Source: Strobilurus pachycystidiatus
Taxonomy: Eukaryota > Basidiomycota > Agaricomycetes > Agaricales > Physalacriaceae
Reading direction: 5' to 3'
DNA: 64,000 bases
NCBI GenBank assembly: GCA_019915135.1
Contig: JAHLMK010000003.1
Location: 2,728,001 to 2,792,000 of the forward strand
A model generated the notes under the pieces. The model did not search any database. It had not been told where the DNA came from and saw only the letters and a list, made by a program, of their open reading frames with translations. The position numbers and the translations under genes were made by a program. Positions 9,985-22,475 of this stretch are shown one piece after another. Within the stretch, counting starts at the first letter, position 1, and each line of letters starts with the position of its first letter.

Positions 9985-11400
9985 CCGGAAGGAACTCGAA
10001 CGAAACACAGCCCGTCTCTGACTTCAAGATCAACGTTCACAAAACTCCACTTTATCCGACGCCTGCTTGGAAGATTGACAAATCGACTATTCTGGAACGC
10101 CGAGCTCGTCGAGCAGATATTCAAATATCTGGGCCTCTACGGAAAGCCTGAGTTTGATGAGTGTTTGACGACTATGTTCGCATTCTTGCGGGCGATCAAC
10201 TCTCGATTGCCCGGCTTCGCTCCCTGGTACATAAATATACGAGCGGTCAAGAAGGGGGCTTTGACAGGTTTATCTGGGGCGCCTGGATGCCGGGTCTCTT
10301 CCATGGCAAGATCGCAGACACTCACGGACTCTTTAATACTCGCTGGGGTAAACCGGGGACTGGCGGACGCAATCCCGGCAGTCTTTGGTTTCACAACACC
10401 AGTCTTCACCGTCTTCCCATTGTCTTGACGTCCCTACCTACCTTTCGCACCTGTCGCGATCTGATTTTCACGTCACTCTACGCACGCGTACTGAATTGCC
10501 TTCTACTCGTATCTGGTTGCACCTCATTGGATGACTACGCGACACCGACGACCACATTTCAGGATTTATACACGCATGCGGAAATGATCTATGATCGTTA
10601 TACGAATATCGACACAGTTTCCGAATTTCGCCAAGATCGTCAGGATGCTGAGGCCGCCGAGAAGGATCCCAAACTAGAGAAGAAGGGCGATATGGCCTAC
10701 GAGAATGCCATCCTTTTCCTACGAGACGCACTAATCTCTCGAGAGTATCAAGATGCTATCAAGGCATGCGACTCCAGGCGAGTAGTGCTCGTCCTAAAGA
10801 TCTGAGCTCTGAGCTTCCGTGGTAACGGCCGTACTAAATACGCCTATAAGATGCTCAGCATCATTCATCATTTGACCTAAGTCTGACCTAAGCCTCTCGC
10901 GTACGTCTTCCTCTTATGGTCTGCGGATGATACTCATGCGCCTCAAGCGACATCATTCTCAACAACTGGCTGGTAAATCCGACAGGGCATCCGAACTCCT
11001 TCGTCGAAGTGGACCTCATGCAGGAGCATATGAACGTTTGGATTAATGAAATTTTAAATCTCAGCCAGTGGACCAGCGCATCCAAATCTGGCCAACAATG
11101 TACCCAGTCAGTCAATGGCCTCATAAAAGGTGCTCAGGATAGTCATGGCAGCACCATCGCGCCACCATGTCTCAGACGGTCACTCTCGAGACTATCCGCA
11201 CAACCTGCGCAAACATTTCTCACTATGCTGCCAAGCTCCCGGACTATGTTCCTCTTGCCCCTCCCGACGACAACATACACCGTGTTATGACTTCAGTGAC
11301 CGGCGAAGATCCCTGGCATACTTTCAATCGACGCTTTGACGCGCTTTACATGGAGCATATGCGCGACGAGCGTGGTCATCTTCAGAATATCCGTTGAGGC
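9985..11400 (+). pseudogene. DUF6589-family protein, decayed
   Basis: The frame DDYVRILAGDQLSIARLRSL, then GLFHGKIADTHGL near 10300, then the block ending DSRRVVLVLK matches the DUF6589 family. That family is common in agaricomycete genomes, often beside transposons, and its function is not established. The frame is open from 10161 to a TGA at 10803-10805. Family-like sequence continues past the stop (ALSFRGNGRTKYAYKML), then, in another frame, NPTGHPNSFVEVDLMQEHMN at about 10977-11036, and ends with a 76-codon piece at 11167-11397. The upstream region has PTPAWKID-type words in a third frame. At least one stop and two frame changes make it a pseudogene. Confidence 0.75.
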
Positions 11401-11561
11401 GAATTTGGGATGCTGTCGGTCGCGAGATACTTAGCTGAAGTTCCGTGGTCTACCAACATGCCTCTCGATCTAGCTCATATCAAGCTTTCGCGCGTTCTTC
11501 AATCCATGGCGAAGATACTGTAAGCTATAATCTTCTCTGGGGTTCGATGACAATCTAATGG

Positions 11562-11959
11562 ATGATTTTATTTAGTCTGGAGCACATAGACGCGTTAGAG
11601 CAGTCTTCTGCAGACAAGCCTCCCGCGGAACAACCTGAGCCTCAGCCTCACACAACGACTGCAACATCGCCAACTCTCTCCCCCACTCCTTCGACCACTA
11701 AGCAATCTACAACCCTTGCTACACAGCCAGCTCCTGTACCCAAGCGTAAAGATCGTCGTCCTCAGGCTGTTCGGGACTTGGAAGGCTTAGCCGGAAGTGC
11801 CCTTCCTGATGACGATGAGGAGGATGGTACCTACCAAGCTCGGAAGCCTACCATTACTGTCAATGGAAAACGGCGTGCACCGTCGGAGTCTCCAGTCCGC
11901 GAGTACGCCATTGGGAACAACGGTCTTGATGTCGATGAAAGCTCGGACTCGGATGAAAC
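11562..11959 (+). other. Pro/Ser/Thr-rich open frame before the hAT start
   Basis: An open frame of low complexity runs from 11562 and overlaps the hAT start codon in a different frame (to 12179). It contains KRKDRRPQAVRDLEGLAG and PITVNGKRRAPSESPVRE-like words and many acidic residues. It could be an N-terminal exon of the hAT protein joined by an intron I cannot place, or the tail of the DUF6589 relic. No domain is visible. Confidence 0.35.
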
Positions 11960-14892
11960 ATGCCCCGCAAACGACGCATCATCGTCACAGGGAGCGACGA
12001 CGAATTCCCGGAGGATCCTTTTGTCATCTCGAAGCCCAAGGTCGTATGTCTTCATGAATATATCATTCTGCATGCTCATACTTTTTTTCGCTTTCCCTAG
12101 AAACGGACGAAGACATCAAGCACGAAACTCAAAGCTGCATCGAAACCCGCCCCAGCGAAGAAGGTATGTGCCAGCGTGAGCTTCGACACACTACAATAAA
12201 CTTACCTTGATTCACAGTCAAAGACAGGTCATCCTCCTCCGAATGTCCAAGTCATTGAAATTGACGATGATCCAGTTGTCGAGCGAGCCAATGGGCGTGG
12301 TCCTCCCAACCTCTCTCGTTTGCACTTTCAGGAGGCGACAAAGACCGTAACCAAGGGGAAACTCCGGTGGACATTCAAGTACAAGCATCCGGGATGTAGC
12401 ACGTAAGTCTAATTCAGTGTACTTCGAAGTCTGGCCAGCTCATTATTGGTACAGAACTGTCAGTGTAGCGCGTGCCCTGACCGCTTCTGATGCTGTATTC
12501 GACGATGAACCCAAGAAGCCCAGTGTAGGCAACCTGGCGACACATATTCGTGATAAACACGAAGGCACATCGCCTCCCGATGCTCAGAATGCCGCCAAGG
12601 CTGCTAATGATGCGGAAATCATGAGACGGTTTCTTCTGAACGGTGCGGAGAACCCTTCTCACGAACCTACTCAGGTCGGACTCAACACTGTCTTTGCGGC
12701 ATGGGTTCTGGAGGACGACCTTCCATTCACCTTGGGCGAGTCAGACGGTCTAGACCGTTTGCGCCGCTATCTGAAGCTCAAGTTCACATTTCCATCCGAT
12801 ACAACAGTTCGGAAAAAACTCACTGGCCTGCACGCTGATATGAGGGGCGAAGTCATCGAGGAGTTGAGGGTAAGAGGACACGTCAACACTCCCAATTTCT
12901 TGCTGATCTTGTCCAATAATAGGCTGTAACATCGCGTATCTCTGGCTGCCCGGACACATGGACTACCCGCCAGATGACGTTCTCCTTCTCTGGAACCATT
13001 CTCAACTGGATTAGCGACTCCTGGGAGCTCATTGAACGCATTGTTGACTTCCATTGCATCACCGAAAAGGAACATACCGGTGTATATGGTGCCGTAGGAC
13101 TTGCACAGGCACTGTGCGAGTTCGATGTTCTTGATAAGATATGTCCTTTACGTATGCTCTTATTCTTCATCTAACCTCTCGATACATGCTAGCCTTGACT
13201 ATGGACAACGTCTCCTCGAACTACGTTCTCGCGGACACATTCGGGGACATCTTACGCACCAAATTTGATGTCCAGTTCATTCCCGACAATGGTTACATTC
13301 ACTGCCTCGACCACGTTACTAATCTGGTTGTCCAGACACTTCTTGCTGCGTTAGAAGAGGCCGACGACCCGAATAATGTCGACGACTTACCTCAGACCAA
13401 AGCAACTCACCGCCATTATGATGTCAATCATGACCAAGCTATCGAGGACCTGCAGAACGAGTTCGACGAGGAGACATTACGTCTCAATGGACAGAAGACG
13501 GATGCCGAAGAGGATCTCAATGCCGTCAAGGCTACACTCAAGGACGCTGGATCGTGGAGTGAAGTCAAGAAGGTAATTTCGATGCTCAGCCTCCTGTCAT
13601 CTGTTATCTGACCATGCTCTGACCTAGCTTCGTGTAACGACAACCAAGATTGCATCATCTCCTCAGCGTCGTGCTGCATTCCGCCTTGTTGCGGAGTCCA
13701 TTTATGGGACCGAAAAGGCGTCCTCCGGGAAACGGAAAGCGATCCTTATGGCCGTTCGTGATGTGGTAACCACGATGGAACTACACTCAGGCTATGATTG
13801 ACAGGGCGCTTCTCTTGCGACGCGTAAGTCTCTGTCTCATTGATCAATATGTTGTCTATCTGATCATTTATCTAGGCTATCAACCAGTGGGTCTTCAACC
13901 GCGAAGAACTCCATCCGTTGCTGCTCTCAGCCTCGGCTTGGACCATACTTGAAAGTCTCAATGAAATATTGAAGGTACATATCTCTATGCTGCCTCAGTC
14001 TTCAGTTACTGAGGCCCCACACGCATTAGGAGTTTACAAAGGTGACCAACCTGATGTCAAAGTCCAAGACTCCGACTCTGCACTACGTCCTTCCATGCTA
14101 CCGAAGGATGGAGAAGCACCTCAAGCATCATGCTACAAGTAATCCAGAGCCACGGCTTCGTGTGGCATGTCTAGCGGCGCTTGACAGACTCGAGAAGTAC
14201 TACGTCTTGATCCGAACGAACCATTTCTGTGTTATAGCTACCAGTAAGTTTGCTGTCTACCTCAGTGAGATCTGCACTGACTCTGGACTTCACATAGTCC
14301 TTCATCCGCACCTCGGCCTCCGTTTCTTTCGTTCCGAAAGCAAGGACTTTGAAGACAAGGCCAAGGCTATCTTTGAGCATGCGTTTGCATCCTACAAGCA
14401 GAAATACGACAAGGCAAACACACCGAGCACTGCAAAGGCCACTCCTGCGCCGAGTACTTCCAGGTTTCTACAGGGCATCTGCGACGATCTTGTCGAATCT
14501 GATACCGAGGACGATCCTACCTTTGCCTCGGTGGAGCCGGGAGTCTCTGCCGTAGCAGAAGAGTGCGAGCGCTTCTACAAAATCAGGAAGACTCACGATC
14601 TCGGACCCGAGGACGATGTTCTCGGATGGTGGAAGGTACACAAGTTCTCTAGATTGTCAACCGCCTCACTCTCTGACATGACACCCAGGCCAATCAGAAG
14701 TTCTTTCCTGTCGTTGGGCTGATGGCTCGCGATATACTAGCCATCTCGGCCACGAGCATCTCTATAGAGCGACTGTTCTCCAAATCACGTCATCTATGTG
14801 ATGAGCTTCGGTCGTCGATGAAGGCAGACACTATAATGGAGGCCATGCTGACGAAGGTGTGGATACGGGCAGGTTTTCTCGACTTCAATTGA
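11960..14892 (+). CDS. hAT-family transposase (one frameshift)
   Basis: A DDE transposase of the hAT superfamily, with a near-complete exon series. The start at 11960 (MPRKRRIIVTGSDDEF) reads through exons ending at 12040, 12163, 12402, 12869, 13151 and 13572; each has GT...AG introns of 41-60 bp that keep the frame. Exons 3-4 carry a BED-type zinc-finger region (FKYKHPGCSTTVSVA ... LATHIRDKH) after a VIEIDDDPV motif. The catalytic region shows PDTWTTRQM, LTMDNVSSN and IHCLDHVTNLVVQ. The C-terminus is a clear hAT dimerisation domain (GLMARDILAISATSISIERLFS ... FLDFN), with the stop at 14890-14892. The conserved DVVTRWNxTQAM stretch is interrupted by one extra base near 13770-13775, so this copy probably makes no full-length protein. 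Terminal inverted repeats and an 8-bp target duplication were not found. Confidence 0.85.
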
Positions 14893-14924
14893 GCAGCTAT
14901 GTACTGTAGATAGCACGTGATGAT

Positions 14925-15014
14925 AACCGTTTCAAACGGTTTGAAAACAGTTCACAAACAGTTTGGCTACCATTTCCGTTTAGTTTGGGATTTTCATCAA
15001 ACGGAAACAAATGG
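14925..15014. repeat. AAACGG inverted-repeat cluster downstream of hAT
   Basis: AACCGTTT (14925-14932) and AAACGGTT (14934-14941) form an almost perfect palindrome. CCATTTCCGTTT (14970-14981) pairs with AAACGG at 14999-15004 and ATGG at 15011-15014. Such AT-rich subterminal palindromes are common near ends of DNA transposons; here that is an inference. Confidence 0.6.
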
Positions 15015-15019
15015 TTGGA

Positions 15020-17597
15020 GCCTTAAAGAATTTCGCAGGACGCAGTATGATCAGTCACGCGTCACGGCTCGGTCATCTTTGTGACTTGACGCGCTGTGTA
15101 CCGCGCGTCGTTGATGTTTGGCTCTGAGATATAAGGTTGGTTTACAATGTTTTGCCCTCTTCTTTGCTCACCACCACCTGCAGTCACCCCTATGTTGGGG
15201 CTGAGTGGCGTTCAGTCCTATACTGAGCCTCCACTGCTGGTCGGTCCTCTCCTCTTCTCGATCTGGTTGAGCCCATCGCACTCCTAATACCACGCAGTGG
15301 CGCACATTGCGCCCATCATTCGGTTAATTGCGCCTTGTTGGATGTGTCAGTCTCCGGTGTCAATCTCGCCGCCCGACTTGGTTTCCAACGACCGCGTCTT
15401 GACCTCCGAACCTCCGAGCGTCATTGCTTTCTCTTTGACGCTACCCGAACACATCAGGAGGAACGGCATTGGTATCGCTCACGAATTCTACCCCACCCCA
15501 CCCGACCAGCTCTCTCGCGCCACGTCCTCCTCCCATGTATCCCAAGAAAGCCAGATTGCTCAGCCTCTCCAGAAACCCCAAAGCGGTATCGCGTCCCTCA
15601 TGATATTCGGGAACGGTCCCGATGCGGCGCGGCTAGTCTGAACGGACTTGTAAGCTACGGTTTCGTCAGATCGAGGATTTCAAACTTACCAAGTCCCTTT
15701 GCAGATACCGCTCGGAGCCAACTACCGCTACTGCCCAAATCATCTGAACTCGACACCTTCTTTCTGCAAGTCTGGTGAGTTCACGCCCGGTTCACATCCG
15801 AGTCGAATGCTCACCTCTACGTGCCTCAGCGCACCGAACGAACTTAGGTCAGAATGACGAACAGGATAATCCAGCACCTGGCCCATTGTCACGGCGGCCT
15901 GCATCAACCGTGCCTTTCTCTCGTCGAGCGTCTTTGGTGACGAGAAAGACGTGGACCTCATTCCTCCAGACCCAACTCTTTGACCCATCCCGGTCAGAGA
16001 TTGGCTGTCAGTCGCAGACTTGGTCATCTGGCTTGAATACGCCTATACACTCACATCACGTCTGAACGATTTCACCAATGTCCTCGACCAACACGTCGAT
16101 TCCATGATGACTTCGTCTCATTCGCAGAACGCAGGCGTCATTGACGGTATGGGAATGATTGGGACAGTGCTTGGTTTACATGGACTGGTTCTCGGCCCAT
16201 CCTCGGCTCGACTCGAGTGCATCGTCCTCCTACCTCGACAACTCCTTTCCTGCCTCGCCGTTCTCATCGACCAGCTCACACCATGGCGTCGTCGACCGCT
16301 ACGATCTGGTCAACATAATAAGAACATTCCCGCGGGATTTTCACATTGAAGTGGGCTCGTCAGGTCTGAGCGTTGAGATCTACCCACCACGTCGCGAGTA
16401 TCATTGCGACTATGCAGGGAAGGCTCCTTTGGCGGCGAAGGCCTCGACTATCTCGAATAGGTGCTCTCCTCCTCGACAACTTTGTTTCCTTCAGCTCTGC
16501 CCGCAACCATGCTTCGCCCGCCTACAGACAATCTTTGATCGAGATGCGGGTCGACAGCCAGACAACTTGAAAGACACACCTCGGCCAGGCGAATCGGGCC
16601 AATGAGTGCAAATTGGCGGAGATTATGATGTTCAAGTTGAGCTTGAGATCCGCATCGAGGGTCCTCGTCAGTGCCATCCTATGCAACCTGGTGAAGACTT
16701 TGGGCATCATGGTAGAAAGTGGTGCGGCTCTGCCATTGCTTCGCCGTTGTGTAGGCTACATATTCTGCTCCTTCGCCAGCGCCCGGACCCGATAATCGAC
16801 TCCTCTTCAGACGCGTGCATGACAAACGCCTGCGGATCCTTGCCCTTTGCGGCCTGATGGAGTTGGATGCGAGCGCTGTCCTCGAGCCGTTGAGGGCGAA
16901 TTGGAACAAGCTTCCTCCGGCGGCGTTGTAAGGCAGAACGACAAACTAATAAAACTCATCATTCCTGTCATCCTTCGATAGCTGAAAGTCAACAGTGGCG
17001 ATTCCGTGGTACGAAACCTGACTGGCTCCGAAGTACCAATGGCCTGTAGGGAAAGATTGACCCATGCTTATACTGCTCGCCCATGCCAACAGTGTGGCGC
17101 TTGGCATCTGGGTTTATCCCGACGACGGTACCACAAATTGAGCCCCGCCTGCGCGCATAGTTACAGTATTGTGGCCAGTCGCCCTTGATCGTTCTGCCCC
17201 TTTCTGCCCGACTTGCGTACAACCTTAAGGGAGGTCCTGCACAGGCACATCGGGAAGTTCAAGAATCTCGCTCTGCACGATGGCGCGCTGGAGCAGAGGC
17301 CTTCACCTCGTTATCGAACTTGCATATGGGTCAAAATCGTCATGGATGGGCGGCGCGTCTATGATGGTAGAGGGCAGGTTGTCTCCGACCTCTGTGAGCT
17401 GACTTCGTACCGGCATCGTTCAGAGCAAAGTGTATGACGAGATTATTTATAGTAGCGTAACAGAATTGGATGAGGCGCGTACATGCAGCAAAATCTGTCG
17501 CAAAAGCGCTGTATAAAGAAATATGCCTGCTCCGCATCTTTGCAGCTCATAAGTACAACGTTACAAATTCTTCGAATTATACTGTACAATTTGATAT
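15020..17597 (+). other. Decayed coding sequence, not identified
   Basis: Plus-strand frames at 15297-15641, 16159-16605 and about 16440-16790 contain protein-like words (LLLDNFVSFSSARNHASPAY, ANECKLAEIMMFKLSLRSAS, ILCNLVKTLGIMVESG). They lie in different frames separated by stops, so they look like one dead gene. I do not recognise the family. Confidence 0.35.
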
Positions 17598-20500
17598 TTA
17601 CGAACTTTCGCCGACAGGGTTTGATTCGTCCAAACGAGGTCTCTTTTGCGGAGGAGGGCCAGGTTGGTCATCGTTGTCGTCATCTGATGGGCGTTTGTGG
17701 GTAATGGAAATGGGTGACAAATCGGATGGCAATGAAGATAGAACAGCGGAGTGGTCCGCGCCAATAACCAGACCGGTTACTCCGCCTGCGTCGATGGACC
17801 GCTCTTCATCTGGGGGTGGAGCCACCGGCTGGCCCGCATCAATGGGCGGAGTACTTACTTCGCCTGCATCAAGGAGCCCATCTTCGTGTCCTTCCTGCGT
17901 CTGATGATGTTCCGGCACTTGGGCGTCAACTTGGCGGGATTTACCTTTCCTCGAAGGACCAGTGGGTGGATCGGCAAATGTGTTAGCTGCACGTTTTGCA
18001 GCTTGTTCTGCTTCCTTTTCAGCAACCTCAGCGGCCAACGCGGAATCACTACTGTAAAATATGTCGGCTAAACTGATCCCAGGACCAGGCCGGAGAGGTT
18101 GGGCGGCGGCGACATACGGCGGGACTTGTTTGTGTTGTCGGGACATGGACTGATTATTTGTTCAGTGGGGCAAAATCGAGATGAACAAGAAACCAACCTC
18201 TGTGTCTGTATTACCAACGGATTGGTCTCCATGAACCGATGACGGGGTCTGGGCACCTCCTTTCAGCATGGACTAGTAAGCAGAGTCACTTTGGTGCTTA
18301 AACGGCTGTTATGAATGTGAGATCACACCTCCGTGTCATGAGAATCTGAAACCTGCTGGGATTCTTCGCTGCCAATTAGCACCGGACGGGTCGACTTTTC
18401 AAGACAGGTTGTCTCGTTAGTACATCTTGAAAATGTCCATCATACCGTACTGTACCTTAGCTTCGAAATCCTGTTCTGGTGTTTCCGAAGAGCGAAGCAC
18501 AGTGTTCAGGTTATTGATTGGCATGGGCGGGTCTGATATGGGCTGCATGTCATGTCTGTCAATGCCTAAGCCGTGAGAGCAGAGGTAAGACCCAACCTCC
18601 ATCTCGTGAGACTGCGCGATCTCGTCGGGTGATTGTTCATTAGCGTGTTCCGCCATCTTTGAACAACGAAGTTCGATGTTGTCATCACTGAGAACCGACG
18701 GGGACTGATGGCGTCTTTCCTGCGTGGATCAATCATATGATGAATACATAGTTACAATGAACAGGCAATTGTACCTGTCTTTCCGCGTCTTCCATCTCGT
18801 CGTCGGATTGGTCTCCGTCAATCGAATTCATGGACTGTGCAAAACAAATTGTATGGTAAGTAAGCGTCGAAAACGAACACTACACTCCATCAAACCTGGG
18901 CTTCAGAAGCGTCTTCTACGGTCTTCGAACGATGCAGTCCAGTGTCGTCGTGAATAATCTCCTCTGATTGTTCAGTATCAACCATCATGGTGTTCCCTTC
19001 TTGTGTCCCGGACGGCGACTGTCCAAACGACATTGTCTGGTAAGTGATTTACGACGGTTTTACGACGGACTTCATAATGCAACATACCTCAGCATCAGAA
19101 TCCTTCCCTGACCTTTCTGAGCCATCTATGAGACTTCGGAGCAAGTCCGCTTCCGTCAGACTGACATCGTACTCATCCATGTCGACATCATTGACTTGAT
19201 CGCTCTCGTCACCATGGGGCTCTTCGGGTCCTTCAGAGATCTCGATGGAGGTTGCCCTCGACGCCAATTGTTCACGTTTCAGTCGAAGGACGTCGCCGAA
19301 GACAGTAGGGAAGAGTCCATCGTCTTCCGTCACTGGATCGAGTACGAGGGTCTGTGTGCTAGGGAGTGATAACGCGGGCAGGAATATCTGCTTCCAGATG
19401 CGGAGGAAAGCAGCTTTGAGGGGTTTCACCTGGAGCTGCTTGCGTCGTCTGTCATCAGGAAAGTTATCGAATTCTTTTCCAACCAGTGTCATACACTTCC
19501 AGAGGCGACGAAGGAAGGCGACAGCAAAGTTACCAATGAAATCACTAGTATCGGGGTGATCGAACGTGGTTGTCTCCGCCGGCCGTATCACAAATGACTC
19601 GCGGTGACGGCTAATGAAAACAGTGAATATCTTTGCTGCCAGGGAGCATTCCACGTCGACAATGTTGCAGCTTTCTGGAGTGAGAATGAGGGATACGCTA
19701 AGAATCGTAAGTCCCAGACGCAGAATCTCCACAAATGATGTGAAGTTCGCTGGGTCAGGCTGAAGGCCTTCGTCTTCTCGCCCTACGGAGGAGGAACTTC
19801 AGCAAGACATGTGTACATGAGCAGTGACTTTACCGGTAATGCTCGTTTGACACCAAAAAATCAGGAACCTAGCGTAAAGGGCCCAGGCCTCGAGGTGCAT
19901 AATGTTGGTGATGGAAAAGTCGAGGAGGTTGGTGATGACGAGACCTATGACTGCCTGACCCATGACGGAGCGGTTCAGGAAATGGCCGCCTCGCATGGCC
20001 GATGAGCGGACGTTCAGGGTGTAATGTTCTGTCATTGGTTTCATAACCCTATACAGAACCAGTGTCAGTTTGTTTCAATGTCCAAGCAACTGACTGTGTG
20101 CGTACAGAACATCGTTGGGCAACATGAGAACGCCTCCAGTGGTCATGTCCTTGTACCGGTCCGCCTCTTTCTCTTTTGCCCAATACAGGATGAACGGGTA
20201 GACGTTCGCGGCCGTGAAATTCCGTTTAATGCATACCCAGTACTTCAGACCCTTCGTTAGAACGACAATGGTTCCGAGACCGCAGCTATCAACGTGATGG
20301 ACACTGTCGGTGCCTTCTGCGCCGAGCAGATGGAAGAAACGCCATTTGTCGGGGTCGTGGAAAAATCCGCCACCAAAGTAATAGCTGGTTGATGACATGA
20401 CGATGGGAATTTCGTCTATATCCCTACCGCAACGTTAACAGTGAATTCACATAAAAGACGCTGCCTTACTTGACGTAACGTGGGAGAATATTCCGTGCAG

Positions 20501-21347
20501 GAGTCTGTATGATATCAATGCAATTGACGAATAAGCCGTTGAGGCCCAAGTGGAGTTCCTGAAGGACTTCCGTGATACTCATCGAGACATGGTATTCTTC
20601 ATCGCCCTGGTCACGGGCCAAAGGAACTGCAACGAGATGAATAACGTAATAGTAAATAATGCATGGATACTTACGAGTGGCGGAATGAGCGACATCCATA
20701 TCTAACTCCCAGGGCTCAAACAACGCAGCAGTCGGAAGGTCAGCTTGATCTGGAGTCACCTGCTCTGACAGGATCAACGTCAGAGCATGCGAGGTCGTTA
20801 AATGCACTCTGCTTTGGCTAGATTCATATAGCCAAGTGGAAAACCAAATTGGGAACACGAGGCTGGTGTCGTTGCGCTCATGCACTCTGGAAAGTTTGTG
20901 AAGGCGAAATTTCAAAACATTTTCCTAGTTCTGATGTCAACTTCATGATGGTCAAAACGTGCGAAAACGAACCAATCGCCGCAAAGGTACAAACGTCACG
21001 TAGCCAAGTGGTGCGTCTTTCTCCCTCCTGTTTGGAACTTTGAATCTTATCAGACGCTCGGCCCTCTAAGCCAGGAATGCATTGCCATCTTAAACAAAAA
21101 GACAAGAGGAGTAACATACTGTGATATGCTCTTCATATCCTTGATCGACCCATCGCGACAATGCGGGAGTGGCCTCTTCTATTTCTTCTGCGTCCAGGTT
21201 GCGAGTCGCCTCCGATTGTTCATCTAATTGCTTTTTGTCAAGAATGGACTGAAGGCGTGACAAGCTAGCGGTTTTGGCCTCCTTCAACGCTTTTGCACGC
21301 TGTCGCTGTGGCATAGCAAGAATATCCTGCTGCTGCGGTGAAGTAAC

Positions 21348-21944
21348 TGTAGATGCCTAAACGGTCCTGTACAAGAAATATGTACGCGTGGGGGATACCC
21401 CAATATCCGAGAGACTAGCTCGAGGATAGGCGAAACGTGCTGAGCGATGCGGAATGTGTAGGCAAGGTGTTCGCCTACAGTGAAGGGAAACGGCAAGTGA
21501 TGCTCAGGCGGAGTGTGTCACCTGAGATCGAGTGAGGCGAGGGAGTTTGCCAAGTGAGAGTGAGCAGTATCGAGTGAAAGTGGGTGATATCTAACTGAGT
21601 AACTACTACAAGTGTGTCGCCTTAAATCCAATACTCTGCGTAATCTCTCTTCCTTGCGGAACTGTCCAGGCGAGCATCGGTCTTCCTCGCCTATACTGTC
21701 AAGCGAGGTCTTGCCTGAACTTCGCCTGTGTGGATCAGAGATGGCCCACCACTCCTCTATCCGGGCTCATCTAGTAGCGAGTACTGCGGAGTAGTGGAGC
21801 GGGCGGTGTGCGCTTCCTGTCCGAGCGACGCGGCTCATGTCTTGGCAGTATGGTCCCTTCGGCCGAAGGTCCCTCGCCTGAGGCATGCGCCTAGTATGCC
21901 GACAACAGCTGAGTTCCCTCCTCAGGGAGAACTCAGTCTGTACA
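21348..21944 (-). repeat. LTR (3' LTR of the minus-strand element)
   Basis: A 597-bp LTR with TG...CA ends, read as identical to 23774-24370. TAAC precedes it. The polypurine tract lies immediately inside at 21946-21957. Confidence 0.95.
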
Positions 21945-21945
21945 T

Positions 21946-21957
21946 CTCCCCCCAACT
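21946..21957 (-). promoter_or_regulatory. Polypurine tract of the LTR element
   Basis: On the minus strand TTGGGGGGAGA directly precedes the 3' LTR (TGTACAG...). This is the expected plus-strand primer of an LTR element and confirms the minus orientation. Confidence 0.8.
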
Positions 21958-22290
21958 AAAATTTCCTAGCCCCTTCCCAGCCCCTTCCTATAAAAGGGCA
22001 ACCCCTTCTACTCCTCAACACTCGACTTCCCCCCCATGTATCAGACCGACCCCAACATCATCACTGTTCCCTGCCCCGAGCCTCTCCCCAACCAGGCCCA
22101 AGGCTCCGTTGACCGATCATTGTCGTCCCGTTTATCTTCAACCTCAGTCGTCGTTACGACAGTAGTCAAGTCGTGAGGTTCTTGGAATCAGATAGTTGTC
22201 GTAAATGTGTGTTGCGTAAAAGTAATCCGGAATCAGGCGTCCCCTATCCAGATTGTCGTTGCCTGAGTTTCAGGCGTAGCATGGGCGAAA

Positions 22291-22475
22291 CAGCATCAAA
22301 CCTGCTTGCCCGTAGTCGAAAACAGGCTAGCAACGAGCCTAACCCATTGTAGTGAGAGTGGGACAGCATCAATCCTGTCCAGTTGTAGGCCGCCAAGTAG
22401 GAAACCAAGTCGCGCCCTAAGGCAGTAGTAGTGAAAGCGAGGCAGCATCAAACCTGCCTGCCTGAAGTAGTAGAC
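22291..22475. repeat. Three degenerate ~75-bp repeats inside the LTR element
   Basis: CAGCATCAA(A/T)CCTG begins at 22291, 22364 and 22443, with partly conserved GTAGTGA(G/A)AG upstream of the last two. Confidence 0.6.

Noticed and set aside
17470..17904. Plus-strand 144-codon frame
   Set aside because: It is antisense to the acidic C-terminal exon of the JmjC gene.
21728..22165. Pro/Ser-rich plus-strand protein of 145 codons
   Set aside because: It begins in the LTR and runs through the polypurine region; the same frame recurs in the other LTR with a different end, so it is not a gene.
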